This document shows positions 23,133-31,595 of a stretch of DNA of 32,734 nt, piece by piece; the first letter of the stretch is position 1; each line of letters starts with the position of its first letter. This DNA is from Thermodesulfobacteriota bacterium (lineage in GTDB: Bacteria; Desulfobacterota; WTBG01; CAIYCZ01; CAIRTM01). The notes below the pieces were generated by a model, which made no database searches, had not been told where the DNA came from, and saw only the letters and a list, made by a program, of their open reading frames with translations. The stretch covers positions 1 to 32,734 of the forward strand of contig JANQGV010000299.1 in assembly GCA_028282925.1 (NCBI GenBank). The letters run 5' to 3'. The position numbers and the translations under genes were made by a program.

Positions 23133-23543
23133 ATGAATAGAGGGGCAGTTGTGCGAAGGTTTTATTTTAATTTTCCTGTTTTAATATTATTTGTTTTTGT
23201 TGGTTGTGCCTATAACAAACCAGATAGTGTTCTTGGTTATTGGCTCAGAGTCGATAACCCGTATTATACTGTTCAGTTTGATGAATCAAATTATACTCTT
23301 AGAAAAAAGGCAGATTCTTCTAAGGGTGACACTGGTAAAGATATTATTAAAAAGGGTTTGTATTTTCAGCAAGGAGAGAAAGCATTTATTCTGGAAGCAA
23401 AGGATAAGCAAGGATTGCCATTGAAGATTAATATGCAATTAAGGGGCACTGGTTTGTATATTGGAGAAAAACGATTTGAAAAAATTAAATCGCTTGGAGA
23501 TCAACAGAGATATATAAAACACTATAATCATAAAAACCTTTAA
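23133..23543 (+). CDS. Small lipoprotein of unknown function
   Basis: A 136-residue lipoprotein with lipobox FVGC (Cys25). The mature part holds short strands (GYWLRVDNPYYTVQFDESNYTL; GLYFQQGEKAFILEA; GTGLYIGEKRFEKI), a beta-rich small domain similar in style to other small envelope lipoproteins. The Shine-Dalgarno sequence is weak (GAG at about 12 nt). A clear regulator box and extended -10 lie directly upstream and a strong hairpin terminator downstream, so it is a monocistronic unit. No family is recognised. Confidence 0.72.
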   Translation: MNRGAVVRRFYFNFPVLILFVFVGCAYNKPDSVLGYWLRVDNPYYTVQFDESNYTLRKKADSSKGDTGKDIIKKGLYFQQGEKAFILEAKDKQGLPLKINMQLRGTGLYIGEKRFEKIKSLGDQQRYIKHYNHKNL

Positions 23544-23604
23544 TTATGATACAGCAAAGCAGATAACCCTTTGTTTTTTTGTAAGCATCTGCCTTGGCAT
23601 TATA

Positions 23605-23681
23605 AATTAAAAAAAGCGGAGTTTTTCCTTCCTCCCTGCCTGCCAACTGCCCCTCGGCAGGTAGGGCCGCTTTTTTTAATT
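23605..23681. terminator. Large bidirectional terminator hairpin
   Basis: AATTAAAAAAAGCGG (23605-23619) is perfectly complementary to CCGCTTTTTTTAATT (23667-23681). An inner stem CTGCC/GGCAG adds to it. A-run and T-run flanks allow termination in both directions. It separates the lipoprotein gene from the giant gene's control region. Confidence 0.75.
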
Positions 23682-23702
23682 CAGCAAGCTGGCCTTTGTG
23701 GT

Positions 23703-23752
23703 AAGTAGTTCTACTCATTTACATCTTCCCGTTAATACATCTCTTGTACTAT
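23703..23752 (+). promoter_or_regulatory. FixJ/NarL-like box, copy C
   Basis: AAGTAGTTCTACTCATTTAC (23703-23722) shares the AGTAGTT-C/A-T-R-CT-Y-ATTTA core with copies A and B. A -10-like CTTGTACTAT follows at 23743-23752, about 9 bp further away than in A and B. It would give a leader of about 450 nt for the gene at 24213. Confidence 0.48.
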
Positions 23753-24212
23753 TTCTTTGCAAATGTAATCTGTTAGTGCTAGTCTTAAAACATAATATCT
23801 CTTGGGGCAACAACATTTCGCAATATTAATTAATACCCAAAGAAACATTAATCAATACCTAAAAAATACAGACTAATTAATCATTATATAGTATTTAGCA
23901 ATGTGCTGGGAAAACCTTGTTGTGAATTTTATTGATCCACTCGTTTAACTTTTTATTCGACAACAGCAGTTCGTAAAAAAATTAGAGGGGCACCACTATC
24001 AAAAAGAATATCAGCACGAATCTATCTTTAAGAGTTGAGCCTACTACTGCGCTTCTTTCCACAAACCTATTCTCTATATCCTCTCTTTTTCACTCTGTTC
24101 TGGTAATTTTTTCTGCAAATAAATTACAAAGAAAGGATCCACAACTGTTAATGTTGCATTTTATCGGGGATAATATAAGAACCTAATAATTTTCAAAGGG
24201 AGGTACAGGATA
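23753..24212. other. Long AT-rich leader with paired iteron-like repeats
   Basis: No gene is seen in this 460-bp stretch. Two 17-bp direct repeats, ATTAATTAATACCCAAA (23825-23841) and ATTAATCAATACCTAAA (23847-23863), match at 15 of 17 positions and stand 22 bp apart, two helical turns, like protein-binding iterons. A GGATAATATAAG stretch near 24170 could be a second, nearer -10. GGGAGG lies about 9 nt before the ATG at 24213. Confidence 0.4.
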
Positions 24213-27200
24213 ATGTGTACAGAAAAAAGAATAGGGGCAATAGGAGTAATATTTTTTATATTTAGTTTTTCATTGTCATTACTGGCATTTGAAAACGCTA
24301 ATGCCACGGAAGCAAAAATTTCAGGAAATGACCATTGCATGGCTATAAAGCCTAATGGAACGTTATGGGGTTGGAGAGACAACTATTATGGTCAAATTGG
24401 TGACGGTACAAATAGTGACAAGAACACACCTACTCAAATTGGAAGTACTGCAGCTTGGAAAGACCTGTCAGCCGGAGGGATTCACAGTCTGGCTGTAAAG
24501 GACAACGGAACTTTGTGGTCTTGGGGATACAATTCTTATGGACAGTTGGGTGATGGTACAAACAATGACAGGAACACACCAGCACAAGTCGGTTCATCTA
24601 CGAGTTGGTCTGCTGTTTCTGGAGGTTACTATCACAGCCTGGCAATTCAAGACGACGGTACCTTGTGGTCGTGGGGGTATAATTATCGTGGACAGTTGGG
24701 TGATGGTACAAACAATGACAGGAACACACCAGCACAAGTTGGCTCAGCCACTAATTGGACTGCTGTGGCTGGAGGAAGTTACCACAGCATGGCATTAAAA
24801 AACGATGGAACCTTGTGGTCGTGGGGGGGTAATTGGGTTGGTCAACTCGGTGATGGGACAAACAACAACAGAAACACCCCAGCACAGGTCGGTTCAGCCA
24901 CTAACTGGGCCGTTGTAAGCACCGGCTCTTTTCATAACCTTGCGCTCAAAACAAACGGTACGCTGTGGTCATGGGGAAATAATGACTATGGTCAACTCGG
25001 CGATGGGACACACGAGAATAATAAGTTTTCTCCAACACAGGTCGGTTCAGCCACTAACTGGAAGGCTGTGTCTGCCGGGCACTATCACAGTCTTGCATTG
25101 AAAAACGATGGAACCCTATGGTCATGGGGTGCTAATGAGTATGGTCAGCTTGGTGATGGAAACCATGGATCGGGAGAGGGGCATCAATACGACAGGCATT
25201 CACCAGCCAGGGTGGGTACCGGCAATGACTGGGTTGCAGTTAGCGCAGGAGAGAAACTCAGTTTAGCGCTGAAAGAAGATGGCACGCTGTGGGGGTGGGG
25301 AAGTGAGGTCGGTGATGGGACAAGCTATATTCGCCCGTTACCGGTTCAAATAATGTATGTTGCTGGAATCAGTGTTACCGACCCTGGTGATAGCAAATCG
25401 CTTATTGTGAAAGTGCGCAAATATAAAACAGATGGTGCCTATTCCTATAAGGTCTATCGACGTAAGCATGGTGAGCCGTATGATTTTGACAACGAGAGCA
25501 AATCAGTTGTTGCAGAGGGAGAGTACGGTCCAAATATGGAGGATACTTCTGACGAATTTATTATTGTTGATGACAAAAATATTGAGCCTGGAGATTTATA
25601 TTATTATACAGTCACGTTTAAAACAATGCCGCCAGTTGGTCAAGAAACACTTCCTCAGACAGAAGAAGCATCAAAAGAGAAAAGTAAACCGGTAGTGCTT
25701 TTGATACGTGGCCATGGCGCTGATGGGCAATATTATTGGAAAGGAGATTCTGATAATAGCAGCGATTTTTTTGGAAATTTAAAAAATGATTTTGAAGTTT
25801 GGGACGCAACAAATACTGACAACTATACTTCCCAGTATGGTTGGTGCGGGGAATATGAAACGTATGGCGAATATTGTAATGGAGAAGCTAGTAAATGGTA
25901 TATTCCTTTCTGTCGAGAAGAGTATTGTAGACAACTTGGAGACCCAAACTGTGCTAATACCATGGGCGCTGTCGGCAAGTGTATGCCCGAAGACGTTGCC
26001 GTTGGCCTTGAAAAATGGGTCGTTAATAAACTGGATATTTTAAAAAAAGAGGGTAACCCTTGGCCATCGACCTTTAATATTATCGGCCACAGCTATGGTG
26101 GTTTGACTTCTCGTAAGTTCATCCAGCACTGGAACGAAGAGGTATTGCCAAATAATCCAGACTATCCTAAAATTGACCGTATTATTATGCTGTCTCCCGC
26201 TAATACCGGCGCAATGATAATGGAGTTTATCATGCGATTTCCAGCACCTTGGGTTATTGTTCTTGGATCAAAACATATTACTTACTGGCCTACAACTCAG
26301 AACCTGATTCCCTACCGAGCTTGGCTGAATATTATTAATAATATGGAAATACAAAACGATCATGAGTATTTTATAATAGCTGGTATTGATTGGAGATTGC
26401 GAGATATTCCAGACAGTGACACACGTCAACTACCCTTTCATTTTATGGGCAATCATGTTAAGTGGTTTACTAAATCAGTATCTTATCCTCAAGGTGAAAT
26501 AAAAAACGACTGTATGGTTGGTGCACATAGTAGTCATGGTGAAATTGCAGATGGAGTCTGGGAACGGCAAAAAATTAGATCATTACTTGATCCAGTAAAG
26601 GATAGTAACGACAAACCCATAATCCTGAGCAATAATCGAGATGATTACGAATTCCATCCCAAACACAAAACAGTGTGGGAAGCGGCCTATAATCATATTG
26701 AAATTACTCGAGACGATGATATTTTTAATTATTACGTAAAAGATATATTAAACGACAACGAAGGCGCAATTCAGGAACCACCAGTAAACAACTTCAAAGC
26801 TCCCTATTTAAGCCAACAGGGAAGTACTTCATGGACGACACCTCAGGCACTACCTTCTGTTTCAGATTCTATTCAAACAGGAGTTACTAAAACCACAGAG
26901 TATTTTATCGATCCGTCAGACAACATGACAATTACTCTCTTCTGGGAAGAGGGAAGCCTTGACTTAACCCTTACTGATACTGACAATAACACTATTAACC
27001 CTGCTGTAGCCGCCAGTAACTCTGATATTACCTTCAAAGACAATGAGACAGCCGATACAAAATTCAACAGTTATAATATATCAAGCCCAACAACCGGCAT
27101 ATGGATGGCTCATGTGTACGGTTTCTCAGTATCAGCTGGTGGCGAGGATTTTAACCTGTTTGCCATGGTTGATAATGATCTATCTTTGGAATTGTACACT

Positions 27201-29060
27201 CCAAATATTGCATTTTTGAATGGTTCTGATCCGGTCGTTTTCCAGGCCATAGCCCAAGAAGGACAGTCAGTTATAACCAATGTCCAGATTAATGCTATAA
27301 TTACTGCCCCTGATAATTCCACTGATAACCTGACTCTGTATGATGACGGCTTGCATTATGACAATGCAACCGACGATGGTATATTCGGCAACAGCTATTC
27401 TGGATTGTCTGATAACGGAACCTACATTGTAGATGTTACAGCTTTGGGGATTGACAGTGATAATGAGACCTTTGAACGTTCTTCTCGGTCATATTTTCAG
27501 GCATATAATCGTACTGGGCAGATAACCGGAGGAGTTTCTGATAGTGGCACTGACCAAGATGAAAATGGAAAATACAAAACCTTGAGTGTTGAAATAGGTT
27601 TTTCCATGACTCAGGACAGCCGGATAAGCCTGTCAGGCTCATTAAAGGATTCTTCCGGGAACAGAATTACTACAGCAAGTACTGTCCTTGACGCATCAAG
27701 CGGTACCGGGAGTGCAATGCTTGAATTCAGCGGTAATGAAATCTGGAACCATGGTGTAAACGGACCTTATTATGTTGAAAATGTTCTGCTAAGCACAGAG
27801 GACGAATCACCTTCGGCGCCTATGGATGCCATGGATACGTCATATACAACTGCTTCATACAGTTATAATGATTTTGCCTATTTCGATAGGGATAGTGATA
27901 ATCTGAGTGACCGGCAGGAAAATGAGATATTTAACACTCAGGATTTCAACCCTGACAGCGACAATGACGGGCTGAGTGATTTTGAGGAGATAGCATACGG
28001 CGGCGATAACAGCACTTACACAGTTGGAGTAGACACAGACCCTCTGAACGAAGATACGGATGGCGACGGTTTTTCAGATGGTATTGAAGTAAAAAGTTTT
28101 GACACAGACCCTCTTGACCCATCTGACACACCAGGTGACCAGGACAGTGACGGACTCCCCGACGACTGGGATAATTGTCCAACTACTGCTAACCCTCAGC
28201 AGCTTGATAATGATACTGATACTATAGGAACGGCCTGTGATAATTGTCCATTAATTAGCAATACATCTCAGACAGACTCTGACAATGATACAGTTGGTGA
28301 CCCATGCGATAACTGTCCTAATGATGCAAATCCCGACCAACTTGATACAGACAATGATACATATGGGGATATCTGCGATACGGATATTGATGGAGACGGT
28401 TTGGCAAATGATAATGATACTTGCCCTTCTGTTCCCAATAGCTCTGCTTTAGGAAGTTGTTTTGATTTTTATACCGAGACTGTTTGGGGAACATGTACGC
28501 AACACTCCGATTGCAAGGATAATGAGACAGAGTGGTGGAAATGGTGCGAAAACGCTTCATATGATATAGACAATGATACGATAGATAACCCTTGCGATAA
28601 TTGCCCGACAGCCGTAAATGCAGACCAGCAAAACAGTGATAATGATACAAGGGGAGATGCTTGTGACAACTGTCCTAATATTACGAATGCAGACCAGGCA
28701 GATACAGACAGTGACGAGATAGGAGATGTCTGTGACAACTGCCCTAATGATTCCAACACTAATCAGCTTAATTCAGACAATGATACCAAGGGAGATGCCT
28801 GTGACAACTGTCCTACAGTCAACAACGCAGCCGGGGCAGGCACTTGTTTTAATTATTTAACTAAGGAGGCATGGGGAAGCTGCACGTCACATCCGGAATG
28901 CCAGGATGGAGAAAATCAATGGTACCGTTGGTGTGACATTATTCAGAATGACCAGGATGGGGACGGCATAGGTGATGTCTGCGATAATTGTCCTCATGAC
29001 TCAAACCCAGGCCAAGAAGACAGTGACCAGGACGGCTTGGGTGATGCTTGCGATCCTTGA
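24213..29060 (+). CDS. Giant exported RCC1 - lipase - thrombospondin type 3 protein
   Basis: A 1615-residue protein with a signal peptide (about 1-31). Residues 35-380 hold RCC1 repeats (six full plus a partial seventh, about 50 residues each; DGTLWSWG and YGQLGDGT motifs), a seven-bladed propeller. At the DNA level, 24540-24589 and 24690-24739 are identical, showing recent repeat copying. Residues 385-480 are a fibronectin-like linker. Residues 488-835 form an alpha/beta-hydrolase with RGHG near 498 and the nucleophile GHSYGG (Ser627). Residues 880-1225 have pre-peptidase or choice-of-anchor-X-like beta domains. Residues 1226-1615 are Asp-rich thrombospondin type 3 Ca-binding repeats (DNCP; DxDxDGxGD) with two W/C-rich inserts. 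It probably acts outside the cell as a calcium-stabilised esterase or lipase; the substrate is unknown. No sorting tag is seen at the C-terminus. Confidence 0.9.
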   Translation: MCTEKRIGAIGVIFFIFSFSLSLLAFENANATEAKISGNDHCMAIKPNGTLWGWRDNYYGQIGDGTNSDKNTPTQIGSTAAWKDLSAGGIHSLAVKDNGTLWSWGYNSYGQLGDGTNNDRNTPAQVGSSTSWSAVSGGYYHSLAIQDDGTLWSWGYNYRGQLGDGTNNDRNTPAQVGSATNWTAVAGGSYHSMALKNDGTLWSWGGNWVGQLGDGTNNNRNTPAQVGSATNWAVVSTGSFHNLALKTNGTLWSWGNNDYGQLGDGTHENNKFSPTQVGSATNWKAVSAGHYHSLALKNDGTLWSWGANEYGQLGDGNHGSGEGHQYDRHSPARVGTGNDWVAVSAGEKLSLALKEDGTLWGWGSEVGDGTSYIRPLPVQIMYVAGISVTDPGDSKSLIVKVRKYKTDGAYSYKVYRRKHGEPYDFDNESKSVVAEGEYGPNMEDTSDEFIIVDDKNIEPGDLYYYTVTFKTMPPVGQETLPQTEEASKEKSKPVVLLIRGHGADGQYYWKGDSDNSSDFFGNLKNDFEVWDATNTDNYTSQYGWCGEYETYGEYCNGEASKWYIPFCREEYCRQLGDPNCANTMGAVGKCMPEDVAVGLEKWVVNKLDILKKEGNPWPSTFNIIGHSYGGLTSRKFIQHWNEEVLPNNPDYPKIDRIIMLSPANTGAMIMEFIMRFPAPWVIVLGSKHITYWPTTQNLIPYRAWLNIINNMEIQNDHEYFIIAGIDWRLRDIPDSDTRQLPFHFMGNHVKWFTKSVSYPQGEIKNDCMVGAHSSHGEIADGVWERQKIRSLLDPVKDSNDKPIILSNNRDDYEFHPKHKTVWEAAYNHIEITRDDDIFNYYVKDILNDNEGAIQEPPVNNFKAPYLSQQGSTSWTTPQALPSVSDSIQTGVTKTTEYFIDPSDNMTITLFWEEGSLDLTLTDTDNNTINPAVAASNSDITFKDNETADTKFNSYNISSPTTGIWMAHVYGFSVSAGGEDFNLFAMVDNDLSLELYTPNIAFLNGSDPVVFQAIAQEGQSVITNVQINAIITAPDNSTDNLTLYDDGLHYDNATDDGIFGNSYSGLSDNGTYIVDVTALGIDSDNETFERSSRSYFQAYNRTGQITGGVSDSGTDQDENGKYKTLSVEIGFSMTQDSRISLSGSLKDSSGNRITTASTVLDASSGTGSAMLEFSGNEIWNHGVNGPYYVENVLLSTEDESPSAPMDAMDTSYTTASYSYNDFAYFDRDSDNLSDRQENEIFNTQDFNPDSDNDGLSDFEEIAYGGDNSTYTVGVDTDPLNEDTDGDGFSDGIEVKSFDTDPLDPSDTPGDQDSDGLPDDWDNCPTTANPQQLDNDTDTIGTACDNCPLISNTSQTDSDNDTVGDPCDNCPNDANPDQLDTDNDTYGDICDTDIDGDGLANDNDTCPSVPNSSALGSCFDFYTETVWGTCTQHSDCKDNETEWWKWCENASYDIDNDTIDNPCDNCPTAVNADQQNSDNDTRGDACDNCPNITNADQADTDSDEIGDVCDNCPNDSNTNQLNSDNDTKGDACDNCPTVNNAAGAGTCFNYLTKEAWGSCTSHPECQDGENQWYRWCDIIQNDQDGDGIGDVCDNCPHDSNPGQEDSDQDGLGDACDP

Positions 29061-29100
29061 TAAAGTAACATTTGCAATAATTCAGGTTTTACATGTAACA

Positions 29101-29192
29101 GGTGGTTACAGCGGATGAATACAAAAATATTGATACATATTTTTTAAACAATAGTTTATAGTCGTATCGATAAATTCAAAGCTGTAACCACC
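29101..29192. repeat. Short AT-rich element with 12-bp perfect inverted repeats
   Basis: GGTGGTTACAGC (29101-29112) and GCTGTAACCACC (29181-29192) are perfect reverse complements flanking 68 AT-rich bases. The element fills most of the gap between the giant gene and the PQQ-like genes. It could be a small mobile element, a terminator-like fold or a regulator site; there is no T-run. Confidence 0.4.
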
Positions 29193-29251
29193 AGCTGTTG
29201 GGAAGAAAAAAACCACGCAAGTATTCTATTTAACACCTAAAGAATAGGTTT

Positions 29252-30418
29252 ATGCAATCACGATACAAAAAATACTTAGTCTGCCTAATCCTACTCCTCA
29301 CGTGTTTTTTAAGTTGTGATGATCAGGAATTTGAACCGGGGGAGTTGGTGTGGAGATATAAAATGTTGTTTAACGGGCGATCAAACCCGACGATATCTGA
29401 GGGGTATATCTATGTTGCCGATAACTGGTCAAACCTTACGGGGGATTTAACGTTTGGTAATATGTACTGTATCGATGCAAAAACCGGACTAAAGGTGTGG
29501 CGATTTAATACGGGCAATGTAGTTTTATCTTCCCCAGCTATTGTCAATGGAAAAGTCTTTTTTGTCAGCGCTTATGATAAAAGTAGTGGGCGTGTCTACT
29601 GCTTAGGAGCAAAGCTCGGTATTAAATTTTGGGAGTTTGAAACAAGTGTCGGGATAAGTTCATCCCCGGCAGTGGTTGATGGCTTTGTTTATGTGGGGAG
29701 TACTAGCAGCAGCAATAGTGGGTTTGTATACTGTCTTAATGCGCAGACTGGTAAAAAAATATGGGAATTTTCTACCGTCGGAGGAGTTAGTACGGTGCCA
29801 GCTGTTGCAAATGACAATGTATATGTAAATGGATCACATGGAAATGTTTATTGCCTTAATGCTGCTACAGGTGACGAAATCTGGAGTTTGAAAATAACTG
29901 ACTATATAATTTCATCTCCAGCTGTTGCTGGGGGATATGTGTACATCCATGCCTCTGGAGAAGATAAAGGTTTGTATTGTCTCGATGCAGTAACAGGAGA
30001 TTTGATTTGGACCTTTTCAACTGATGGATGGTCATCCTCTCCCGCTATAATCAATAACAAATTGTATGTCGGTAGCGGTAATGGGATTGTATACTGTCTT
30101 AATGCCAAAAATGGAGAAAAGGTCTGGGAGTATCAAGTAGAGAAAGATTACTCTATAAGCGGTTCGCCAACAGTTACTGGCAATTATGTTTATATTGAAT
30201 CTGGAGATCATGAATTGTTATGCCTGTCTGCTTCAACAGGTGAATTGGCATGGCAAACTGATTTTGACGATAGTCCAAATTCAGCAGTTGTGGAAAATGG
30301 CTTCGTGTATGTATCAACTTATTATGGTCGAGTTTACTGCATTAAAGCAGCCGAGGGCGATGATGGTGCTTGGCCGATGTTCCGAGGCAATCCCGCCAGA
30401 ACTGGAACATATCCTTAA
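29252..30418 (+). CDS. PQQ-like beta-propeller lipoprotein, copy 1
   Basis: A 388-residue lipoprotein (lipobox FLSC, Cys24). About eight PQQ-like blades follow, each ending in the family form YCLxAxTGxxxW (for example YCIDAKTGLKVW, YCLNAQTGKKIW, YCLDAVTGDLIW). The end is WPMFRGNPARTGTYP, typical of exported PQQ-like or BamB-like propellers. It does not contain the catalytic residues of PQQ dehydrogenases, so a binding or scaffold role is more likely. Almost every blade carries a Cys next to Tyr (YC), giving an unusual ring of cysteines. The start has only a weak AGG. It is the first of three tandem paralogues. Confidence 0.9.
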   Translation: MQSRYKKYLVCLILLLTCFLSCDDQEFEPGELVWRYKMLFNGRSNPTISEGYIYVADNWSNLTGDLTFGNMYCIDAKTGLKVWRFNTGNVVLSSPAIVNGKVFFVSAYDKSSGRVYCLGAKLGIKFWEFETSVGISSSPAVVDGFVYVGSTSSSNSGFVYCLNAQTGKKIWEFSTVGGVSTVPAVANDNVYVNGSHGNVYCLNAATGDEIWSLKITDYIISSPAVAGGYVYIHASGEDKGLYCLDAVTGDLIWTFSTDGWSSSPAIINNKLYVGSGNGIVYCLNAKNGEKVWEYQVEKDYSISGSPTVTGNYVYIESGDHELLCLSASTGELAWQTDFDDSPNSAVVENGFVYVSTYYGRVYCIKAAEGDDGAWPMFRGNPARTGTYP

Positions 30419-30426
30419 GAATATCC

Positions 30427-31587
30427 ATGCAACCACACTGCAAAAAACACTTAATTATCTGCTCAATCCTTTTCTTTGCAGGCTGTGACCAGAAATATGA
30501 ACCCGGGGAGTTGGTTTGGGTGTCAACATTGCTGTTTTACAGCCACTCGTCTCCAGCAATAGCCGGCAGTTATATTTATATTGGTGACTACTGGGAAGCC
30601 CCTGGAGCCACTAGAACATTCGGCAACATGTACTGTATTAATGCCCGAACCGGGCTAAAGGCCTGGCGTTTTAATGCAGGGGGTGCTGTTTTTTCATCTC
30701 CGGCTGTTGTTGATGGAAAGGTCTATTTCAGCAGCAGGTATGAGGAAAACAATGGACGGGTATACTGTCTGGGAGCAAAAACGGGCATTAAATTTTGGGA
30801 GTTTAAAACAAGTGTCGGGATAAGCTCTTCCCCGGCAGTGGTTGATGGGTATGTCTATGTTGGGAGCAGTAACGGTGTTGTTTATTGTCTAAATGCGCAG
30901 TCCGGTGAGAAGGTTTGGGAGCATCAAACAGAAAACAATATAATTACAGCACCTGCTGTTGCACACGGGAAAGTGTATCTAACATCTTACTATCAACCTT
31001 ACCATAATAAAGCATATTGCCTTGATGCCGTTACTGGTGAATTGGTGTGGGTATTTGAAAAGAAGGATGCATTTTATGATTCACCGGCTGTTTCAGGGGG
31101 ATTTGTTTATATCAATGCAGCCCGAGACGATAAAGGTTTGTACTGCCTTGATGCTGATACAGGGGAGCAGGTGTGGGTATTTGATGATGAAGCTATTACA
31201 TCAGCACCCTCTGTTTCAGCCGGTAAGGTATATGTAGGCGGTCTTAAAGGAGTTATTTATTGTTTTAATGCAGAGACCGGTGAAAAAGTTTGGGAGCATC
31301 AAGCAGAGAAAGATGATGTTTCAATAGATGGTTCCCCGGCGATTTCTGATAAATATGTGTATATAGAATCGGGATATCATAAAATGCTGTGTCTTGATAA
31401 AAACACCGGTGAACTCATATGGTCTTATGATGCTGGAGAGCAGCTATATTCAGCAGCTGTTGATGATGGCTTTGTGTATGTTTCCGATGATGATGGTAGG
31501 CTATATTGTCTCAAGGCCGCCGAGGGTGATGATGGTGCCTGGCCTATGTTCAGAGGCAATCCCGCCAGGACAGGCACATATCCTTGA
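30427..31587 (+). CDS. PQQ-like beta-propeller lipoprotein, copy 2
   Basis: A 386-residue lipoprotein starting MQPHCKKHLIICSILFFAGC (lipobox FAGC). It is closely similar to its neighbours along its whole length, including the RVYCLGAKTGIKFWEFKT block and the same ending WPMFRGNPARTGTYP. The start 8 nt after the previous stop, with the same TTRAGAAxATCCATG junction as the next gene, points to translational coupling and duplication as a unit. A longer reading frame begins at 30370 inside copy 1, but the lipoprotein signal fixes the start at 30427. Confidence 0.9.
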   Translation: MQPHCKKHLIICSILFFAGCDQKYEPGELVWVSTLLFYSHSSPAIAGSYIYIGDYWEAPGATRTFGNMYCINARTGLKAWRFNAGGAVFSSPAVVDGKVYFSSRYEENNGRVYCLGAKTGIKFWEFKTSVGISSSPAVVDGYVYVGSSNGVVYCLNAQSGEKVWEHQTENNIITAPAVAHGKVYLTSYYQPYHNKAYCLDAVTGELVWVFEKKDAFYDSPAVSGGFVYINAARDDKGLYCLDADTGEQVWVFDDEAITSAPSVSAGKVYVGGLKGVIYCFNAETGEKVWEHQAEKDDVSIDGSPAISDKYVYIESGYHKMLCLDKNTGELIWSYDAGEQLYSAAVDDGFVYVSDDDGRLYCLKAAEGDDGAWPMFRGNPARTGTYP

Positions 31588-31595
31588 GAAAATCC

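Noticed and set aside
23753-24212. c-di-GMP (GEMM) or other known riboswitch in the long leader
   Set aside because: None of the conserved core sequences of the common classes were found by eye.
24500-25330. Regular 150-bp repeats, considered as a CRISPR or satellite array
   Set aside because: The repeats are in-frame RCC1 blades within a long gene; unit length and protein pattern rule out CRISPR.
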